A stretch of DNA of 19,041 bases from the NCBI GenBank assembly GCA_963974265.1, contig CAXBDR010000065.1, forward strand, positions 1 through 19,041. Direction: 5' to 3'. The translations under genes were made by a program, and so were the position numbers. Below the pieces are notes generated by a model. The model made no database searches. It was not told the DNA's origin and worked only from the letters and a program-made list of their open reading frames with translations. The DNA is from CAISIP01 sp963974265. Lineage in GTDB: Bacteria > Pseudomonadota > Gammaproteobacteria > Burkholderiales > Burkholderiaceae_C. Positions 13,349 to 19,041 of this stretch are shown here, piece by piece. Each line of letters begins with the position of its first letter. Within the stretch, counting starts at the first letter, position 1.

Positions 13349-15564
13349 GCGCCTCCTGCCATCATGGTTGATTCCTGTTGGCCGCCGCGACGACCCAGCT
13401 TGCGTTGTCCGACCAGCCCCTGGAACACGCCGATGGCGATCAGCATGACGACGATCAGCACCGTCGAATACGCGATCGCAACCCCGTATTCGTTGTTCTC
13501 GACCCGCCCGATGATGTAGCTCGTCGCCATGTCGTGCCGCGCGCTGACCAGGAAGATCACCGCGCTGATGGCCGTCATGCTGCGCACGAAGCTGTACACC
13601 AGCGCCGACAGGATGGCCGGGCGGATCAGCGGCAGCGTGATGCGCCGGAACGTGGTCCAGGAGTTGGCGCCCAGCGTCAGCGAGGCCTCGTCCAGGCTCT
13701 TGTCGATCTGCGACAGCGATGCAATGCCCGAGCGCACGCCCACCGGCATGTTGCGGAACACGAAGCAGATCACCAGGATGGCGGCGGTGCCGGTGAGTTC
13801 GATCGGCGGCACGTTGAACGCGATGATGTAGCTCACGCCGATCACCGTGCCCGGAATCGCGAAGCTGAGCATGGTGCCGAACTCGAACGCCTGCTTGCCG
13901 CGGAACTCCTGGCGCATCAGCAGCCAGGCCGTGAGCAGGCCGACCGCCGCGGTCAGCGGCGCCGACACGGTGGCGATCTGTATCGTGGTCCAGAAGCTGT
14001 TCCAGGCCGAACCCTCCCAGCGCAGCCCGAACTCGCCATACGCGACCTTGAACGCGTGTATGTAGTGCTTGAACGTCAGGGTATGGTCCAGACCCCACAG
14101 CTGCACGAAGCTGCCGTAGACGATCATCAGGTAGACGACGATGGTGAACAGGCCCCAGATCGCGGTGATGACGGTGATCGGCCAGGCGATGCGCCGCGGC
14201 AGCGGCGGATGCATGCCGCCATCTCCCTTGCCGCTGACCGAGGTGTAGGAGCGCCGGCCCAGCCAGCGCTGCTGCAGGTAGAACGCGCCGATGGTGTAGA
14301 GCAACAGGATGATGGCCAGCACCGCGGCCCGGCCCTGGTCGTTCTGCGAACCGACGACGGCAAAGAAGATCTCGGTCGACAACACGTTGAAGTTGCCACC
14401 CAGCACCAGCGGGTTGCCGAAGTCGGCCATGCTCTCGATGAAGCCGAGCAGGAAGGCATTCGCCAGCCCGGGGCGCATCAGCGGCCAGGTGACGGTCTTG
14501 AAGGTCTCCCAGCGGCTGGCGCGCAGCGTCTGCGCCGCCTCCTCCAGCGACGGGCTGATCGCCTCGACGACACCGATCAGCACCAGGAAGGCAATCGGCG
14601 TGAACGACAACAGCTGCGCGATCAACACGCCGGTAAAGCCGTAGACCCAGCGCGTCGGCTCCAGGCCGAACACCTGCGCGACGAACTGCGTCACGTTGCC
14701 GGACAGGCCGAACAACAGGATGATGGCCAGGCCGATGACGAAGGGCGGCGTGATGATGGGCAGCAGCGACAGCGACTTGAACGCGGAGCGGAAACGCACG
14801 CCGGTACGCGTCAGCACCAGCGCGAAGGCCAGTCCGAGCAGGGTCGACAACACGCCGACGGTGATCGCCAGCAGCAACGAGTTCCACGCCACGCCGCAGG
14901 TCGAGCGTGAATAAAAGCAGGCCACGCGCCATATCTTGTCGTCGACCAGGCGCTCGAGGAACGGCGCCATCGCCCAGCCGCCATCGGGCCCGCGGAACGG
15001 GATGACCAGCATCTGCAGCACCGGAAAACCAATGAACAGCAGCGTCAGCGCGATCACCAGGCCCAGCGATCCGGCGACAAAGGCGTCGCCCGAGACCATG
15101 CCGCGCAGCGCCAGCCCGCGTGTGAGCAGGAACAGGAAACCGGCGCCGGCCACCAGCGCACCGTAACCCATGCCGAACTGGCGCTGCTCGGTCTCGCCGA
15201 ACAGCTGCGCCAGCCAGGCCAGGTTCCAGCCGCGCAGGCCGAACAGGAAACCCTGGGCCAGCATGTAGACGATGCCCAGCAGCCCCAGCGCCATCAACAG
15301 GCGGGCCTGCACGGCCTGCGACGCGCCGCGCAGCCCGGCCAGCAAGGCGATCAGGCCCAGCACGCCGACCGGCAACAACCACAGGTTGCGCCCCTGCAGC
15401 CACAGGAACAACGCCGGCGCCGCGTCGCCGGACAGCGGATAGTCGCGCAGCCAGCCGGTGCTCCAGAAGCCGTCCTGGATCGCGTACCACGGCAAGACCG
15501 CAACGGCCAGCACCACGCACAGCGCGATGCCGGCTGCCTGGCGATCCAGGCGGGAAATCTGCAC
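13345..15564 (-). CDS. ABC transporter permease, fused double-permease type (AfuB/FbpB-like)
   Basis: This 739-residue membrane protein contains two binding-protein-dependent permease domains in tandem. Each has an EAA-loop coupling helix: EEAAQTLRASRWETFK in the first half and DEASLTLGANSWTTFR in the second, each followed by a PL-(M/I)-RP sequence. Many hydrophobic segments are visible, including an N-terminal block of several segments before the first permease domain. This size and organisation match AfuB-type proteins of sugar-phosphate importers and related FbpB fusions. The frame opens with GTG at 15564 and no strong ribosome-binding site, 38 bp after the binding-protein gene. The stop overlaps the ATPase start. 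It appears intact although both partners look damaged. Confidence 0.9.
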   Translation of the reverse strand: MQISRLDRQAAGIALCVVLAVAVLPWYAIQDGFWSTGWLRDYPLSGDAAPALFLWLQGRNLWLLPVGVLGLIALLAGLRGASQAVQARLLMALGLLGIVYMLAQGFLFGLRGWNLAWLAQLFGETEQRQFGMGYGALVAGAGFLFLLTRGLALRGMVSGDAFVAGSLGLVIALTLLFIGFPVLQMLVIPFRGPDGGWAMAPFLERLVDDKIWRVACFYSRSTCGVAWNSLLLAITVGVLSTLLGLAFALVLTRTGVRFRSAFKSLSLLPIITPPFVIGLAIILLFGLSGNVTQFVAQVFGLEPTRWVYGFTGVLIAQLLSFTPIAFLVLIGVVEAISPSLEEAAQTLRASRWETFKTVTWPLMRPGLANAFLLGFIESMADFGNPLVLGGNFNVLSTEIFFAVVGSQNDQGRAAVLAIILLLYTIGAFYLQQRWLGRRSYTSVSGKGDGGMHPPLPRRIAWPITVITAIWGLFTIVVYLMIVYGSFVQLWGLDHTLTFKHYIHAFKVAYGEFGLRWEGSAWNSFWTTIQIATVSAPLTAAVGLLTAWLLMRQEFRGKQAFEFGTMLSFAIPGTVIGVSYIIAFNVPPIELTGTAAILVICFVFRNMPVGVRSGIASLSQIDKSLDEASLTLGANSWTTFRRITLPLIRPAILSALVYSFVRSMTAISAVIFLVSARHDMATSYIIGRVENNEYGVAIAYSTVLIVVMLIAIGVFQGLVGQRKLGRRGGQQESTMMAGGA

Positions 15565-15602
15565 GGTCGGGAAAAGGCTAGTCGCGGACCAGGGCCTTTC
15601 GA

Positions 15603-16624
15603 TCAGCGCGGCAAGGAACCGATTTCATCGTCCCATTTCTTGAGCAGCCGCTTGCGCTCGGCCGACGAGCCGTACTTGACGAAATCGTAGTCGATCAGCT
15701 TGATCTTCTTGAGGTCGGGCGCCTTGGGCGAGGTCCTGGCCGCCTTGTTCGACGGCACCTGGAAGGACTTGACCTCCTGGGCCTTGCTCTGGAATTCGGC
15801 GTCGAGCGCGAAGTCGTAGAACTTCTTGGCATTGTCCAGGTTGCGCGCACCCTGCACGATGCTCATGGAGCCGATCTCGTAGCCCGTGCCTTCGCACGGA
15901 ATGACGGTCTTGATCGGGAAGCCGGCCTCGGCGACCGCCACCGCGTCGTGCGCGAACACGATGCCGATGACCGTCTCGCCGGCGCCAGCCGCCTTGATCG
16001 GCGCCGAACCCGATTTCGTGTACTGGTTGACGTTGGCGTTCATGGCCTTGAGGAACTTGAAGGCCTCGTCCTCGCCGAACAACTGGACCAGCGTAGCCAG
16101 CAAGGTGTAGGCGGTGCCCGACGAGTTCGGGTTGGCGACCTGGATCTTGCCCTTGTAGACGGGATTGATCAGGTCCTTCCAGCACTTGGGCTCGGGCAGA
16201 CCCTGCTTCTTCAGCAGTTCGGTGTTGAACCCGTATCCCAGCGCGCCGGAATAGATGCCGACAGTACGCACCTTCGATGCCACCGCCTGGCTGTTGGCCC
16301 AATCCCACAACTGGGTGCGCAACGGCGACGCATAGGCCTGGGTCAAGCCCTCCTCGGCTGCAGGTGCGGGTCACCGGTGCCGCCCCACCAGACGTCACCC
16401 TTCGGGTTGGATGACTCGGCCTTGATCTGGGCATAGGTTTCGCCGGAGCTCTTTCGGGTCATGTCGACCGAGATGCCGGTCTTCTTCTCGAACTCGGTCT
16501 TGGCCTGCTGGCACCAGGCGGCGTCGGAGCTGCAATACAGGGTCAGGCGACCCTGGGCCACGGCGGGCAGCGCGGACAGCCCCAGCAACAAGGTCAACAA
16601 ACCGGAAATCGTGGTACGGCGCAT
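15603..16624 (-). pseudogene. AfuA-like periplasmic substrate-binding protein, frameshifted
   Basis: The first 89 codons read in one frame from ATG 16624 (AGGAGA about 7 nt upstream) and the remaining 250 in another. The N-terminus MRRTTISGLLTLLLGLSALP, followed by AVAQ, is a clear Sec signal peptide, giving about 341 residues in total. The body resembles AfuA and Fe(III)-type binding proteins: LTLYCSSDAAWC, KGDVWWGGTGDP, GTAYTLLATLVQLFGEDEA, NQYTKSG, CEGTGYEIG, ARNLDNAKKF. AfuA binds hexose 6-phosphates, and the resemblance to it (my recall, not a search) is closer than to ferric-ion binders. At 16358-16363 the frame breaks: DPHLQ continues as PRR and a stop, whereas the family reading is AAEEGL. 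Restoring one lost GCAG unit (four bases) repairs it. It is either a recent pseudogene or a base-calling error. Confidence 0.85.
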
Positions 16625-16687
16625 GGCATGTCTCCTGATGGGTTCTTGGACGCTGGTTTCACAGCATTCCTGGGCACGGACCACACC

Positions 16688-16716
16688 ACCTTAGGCACCC
16701 GCGCAAGGTCGGTCAA
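16688..16716 (-). promoter_or_regulatory. Predicted sigma-70 promoter of the ABC transporter operon
   Basis: On the minus strand TTGACC (-35, at 16716-16711) is separated by exactly 17 bp from TAAGGT (-10, at 16693-16688), about 64 bp upstream of the binding-protein ATG. The -35 is strong and the -10 weak, a pattern often seen at activated promoters. A perfect palindrome abuts the -35 directly. Confidence 0.5.
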
Positions 16717-16732
16717 TGCGTGTAAACACGCA
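16717..16732. promoter_or_regulatory. Perfect inverted repeat, candidate operator of the ABC transporter operon
   Basis: TGCGTGTAAACACGCA has 7-bp arms (TGCGTGT and ACACGCA) around a 2-bp centre. It touches the upstream edge of the predicted -35 of the transporter promoter. It does not resemble the GAA-N6-TTC sites in the iol control regions, so a different regulator is likely. No candidate regulator for it is encoded in the window. Confidence 0.55.
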
Positions 16733-16800
16733 GACAACGCGTAGAAAACTGCCCGGCGCCGTTCCGGGGCCTCTGCGAGCCTGACGCCGTGGGCCGGTCG

Positions 16801-17740
16801 TCAGGCTGCCGCTGCCGTGGTTGCCGCGACCAGTTCCGCCAGCTTGGCCTTGGCGGCGCCGGACGCGATGGCGGCGCGGGCCTTGTCGATACCGGCCTCG
16901 ATCGTGTCGGTCACGTTCGCCGCATACAGTGCCGCGCCGGCGTTCAGGATCACGATGTCCCGCGGCGCGCCGTCCTGGTTGTCGAGCACGCCCAGCAACA
17001 TGGCCCGGGACTCCTCGGCGGTTTCGACCTTGAGCGCGCGATTGCTGGCCATCACCATGCCGAAGTCTTCCGGATGGATCTCGTATTCGTTGATCTCGCC
17101 GTTGCGCAGTTCGCCGACCATGGTCGCCGCACCCAGGCTGACCTCGTCCATGCCGTCACGGCCGTAGACGACAACGGCATGTTCGGTGCCGAGTCGCTGC
17201 AGCGCCCGCACCTGGATGCCCACCAGGTCCGGATGGAACACACCCATCAGGATGTTGGGCGCGCCGGCCGGATTCGTCAGCGGCCCGAGCAGGTTGAAGA
17301 TGGTGCGCACGCCCAGTTCCTTGCGCACCGGCGCCACGTTCTTCATCGCCGGATGGTGGTTGGGGGCGAACATGAAACCGACGCCAACCGACTCGATGCA
17401 ACGGGCGATCGCATCGGGTGGCAGGTTGATGTTCACGCCCAGCGCCTCCATGACGTCGGCACTGCCGCTCTTGCTGCTGACGCTGCGCCCGCCGTGTTTG
17501 CTGACCTTGGCGCCCGCGGCCGCGGCCACGAACATCGAGCAGGTCGGCTGCGGCGGTGATCTCGCCGATGGTCTCCTTCTTGACACGCAATCCGGTGATC
17601 AGGGCCGCCATCATCACCGGCGACATCTCGCCGCTCATGATCTGGCGCATGATGTGCAGCATCTCGTCGTGGAAGATCTCGCGGTGCTCGATGGTGCGCA
17701 CCAGGGCCTCCTGGGCGCTGATCTTGATGGGTGTGGGCAT
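16801..17740 (-). pseudogene. trpD: Anthranilate phosphoribosyltransferase, disrupted by an out-of-frame internal deletion
   Basis: TrpD joins anthranilate to PRPP in tryptophan synthesis. The N-terminal part is intact from ATG 17740 (GAGGAGA upstream) through IEHREIFHDEM, ITGLRVKKETIGEITAAA (65 codons). The C-terminal part resumes in another frame with CSMFVAAAAGAKV, RSVSSKSGSADV, NHHPAMKNVAPVR and FNLLGPLTNPAG, up to the stop at 16801. Compared with intact homologues, about 35 residues are missing at 17540-17548, including the PRPP-binding GTGGDG and TFNIST motifs. A loss of about 104 bp explains both the missing length and the frame change. The product would be inactive even if the frame were restored. 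Unless another trpD exists or this is an assembly error, tryptophan synthesis is broken. ltaE lies 34 bp upstream; trpG is not seen. Confidence 0.9.
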
Positions 17741-17774
17741 GGTGGGGTGTCTCCTCAATGTTCCGGGGTTCGAT

Positions 17775-18821
<1,047 letters not shown>

Positions 18822-18862
18822 GGAATATGCCTCCAGCTGGGCCGCCCTGGACAGCAGCACGT

Positions 18863-18893
18863 AAAAAGGGGTCGGCGCCCCGCAAGCGCGCCG
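18863..18893 (-). terminator. Weak candidate intrinsic terminator upstream of ltaE
   Basis: On the minus strand CGGCGC and GCGCCG (9-nt loop) are followed by ACCCC and five T residues. An alternative short stem GGGG/CCCC runs straight into the T-tract. It follows within two bases of the stop codon (18897-18895) of a frame open from the window edge, so it could end an upstream gene. The stem-to-T gap makes it weak. It could instead attenuate ltaE. Confidence 0.35.
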
Positions 18894-18894
18894 G

Positions 18895-19041
18895 TCATGT
18901 CATTTGCTCCACCACACGCGGCACAACCCACGACGCATGAAAGGCCAAGCGGCCGCGGAGCAGGCCAGCCCAGGGGCCGCCGCGCACGGCCGCTCTGAAG
19001 CGGCCGGCCCGCCCCCCAGTGGGGCTGAGGCCCGCGGCTCC
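18895..19041 (-). other. GC-rich hairpin segment, possibly the 3' end of an upstream gene or a dispersed repeat
   Basis: One minus-strand frame is open from the window edge to a TGA at 18897-18895 (48 codons). It ends in HASWVVPRVVEQMT, and I do not recognise the product. The same segment contains a perfect 8-bp hairpin, CGGCCGCT-ctga-AGCGGCCG, at 18987-19006, and a further CCCCCCAGTGGGG palindrome at 19012-19024. Such paired GC-rich palindromes are common in intergenic dispersed repeats of Burkholderiales, so the open frame may be chance in GC-rich DNA. There is no sign of trpG, the gene expected upstream of trpD. Confidence 0.35.

Noticed and set aside
12269..15520. A 1083-codon minus-strand frame that would fuse a long N-terminal region to the ABC ATPase
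   Set aside because: The upstream 720 codons are an out-of-frame, arginine- and alanine-rich shadow of the permease gene; the real ATPase begins at the ATG overlapping the permease stop.
13345..16624. Transporter as a ferric iron or 2-aminoethylphosphonate importer
   Set aside because: It belongs to the same broad family, but the binding-protein motifs look closest to AfuA and the neighbours are sugar/inositol genes with no iron or phosphonate genes nearby. Kept only as an alternative.
18895..19041. A trp leader peptide and attenuator upstream of ltaE
   Set aside because: The open frame has only scattered Trp codons, the hairpin next to the T-tract is weak, and the next gene is ltaE and not trpE.

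Overview
The window looks like chromosome of a GC-rich betaproteobacterium, most likely Burkholderiales and perhaps Alcaligenaceae. The left edge carries the order tRNA-Tyr, tRNA-Gly, tRNA-Thr and the first codons of tuf (EF-Tu), all on the minus strand. This is the conserved tRNA-tufB operon of proteobacteria. Upstream of it on the same strand lie ung (uracil-DNA glycosylase) and trpC.

Region 2313-16800 separates trpC from trpD, genes normally adjacent in this group. It holds an almost complete myo-inositol catabolic module. iolG (minus) and iolI (plus) diverge from one control region. iolR (RpiR family, minus) diverges from a tight plus-strand operon, iolC-iolD-iolE-iolB-inositol monophosphatase family, from a second control region. 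Related GAA-N6-TTC-type inverted repeats sit in both control regions. iolA (methylmalonate-semialdehyde dehydrogenase) is not in the window. Convergent to the operon is a minus-strand ABC transporter (binding protein, double permease, ATPase) resembling the AfuABC sugar-phosphate importer.

The most unusual gene is the iolC locus, one 830-codon frame. It joins an N-terminal 2H cyclic-phosphodiesterase-like domain (two H-x-T/S motifs) to the PfkB-type IolC kinase and the DUF2090/IolJ-like aldolase domain. With the adjacent inositol monophosphatase and the AfuABC-like importer, this suggests a testable hypothesis: a route for uptake and dephosphorylation of inositol phosphates, including 1,2-cyclic inositol phosphate, feeding the iol pathway. 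That reading is inference; the families are supported by visible motifs.

The right side carries trpD, with an out-of-frame deletion that removes its PRPP-binding glycine motif, and ltaE (low-specificity threonine aldolase). Beyond ltaE is a GC-rich, hairpin-bearing segment to the edge. Three genes on the right (ATPase, binding protein, trpD) each carry what looks like a deletion between short direct repeats. These are either real decay or an assembly artefact, and reads must decide.
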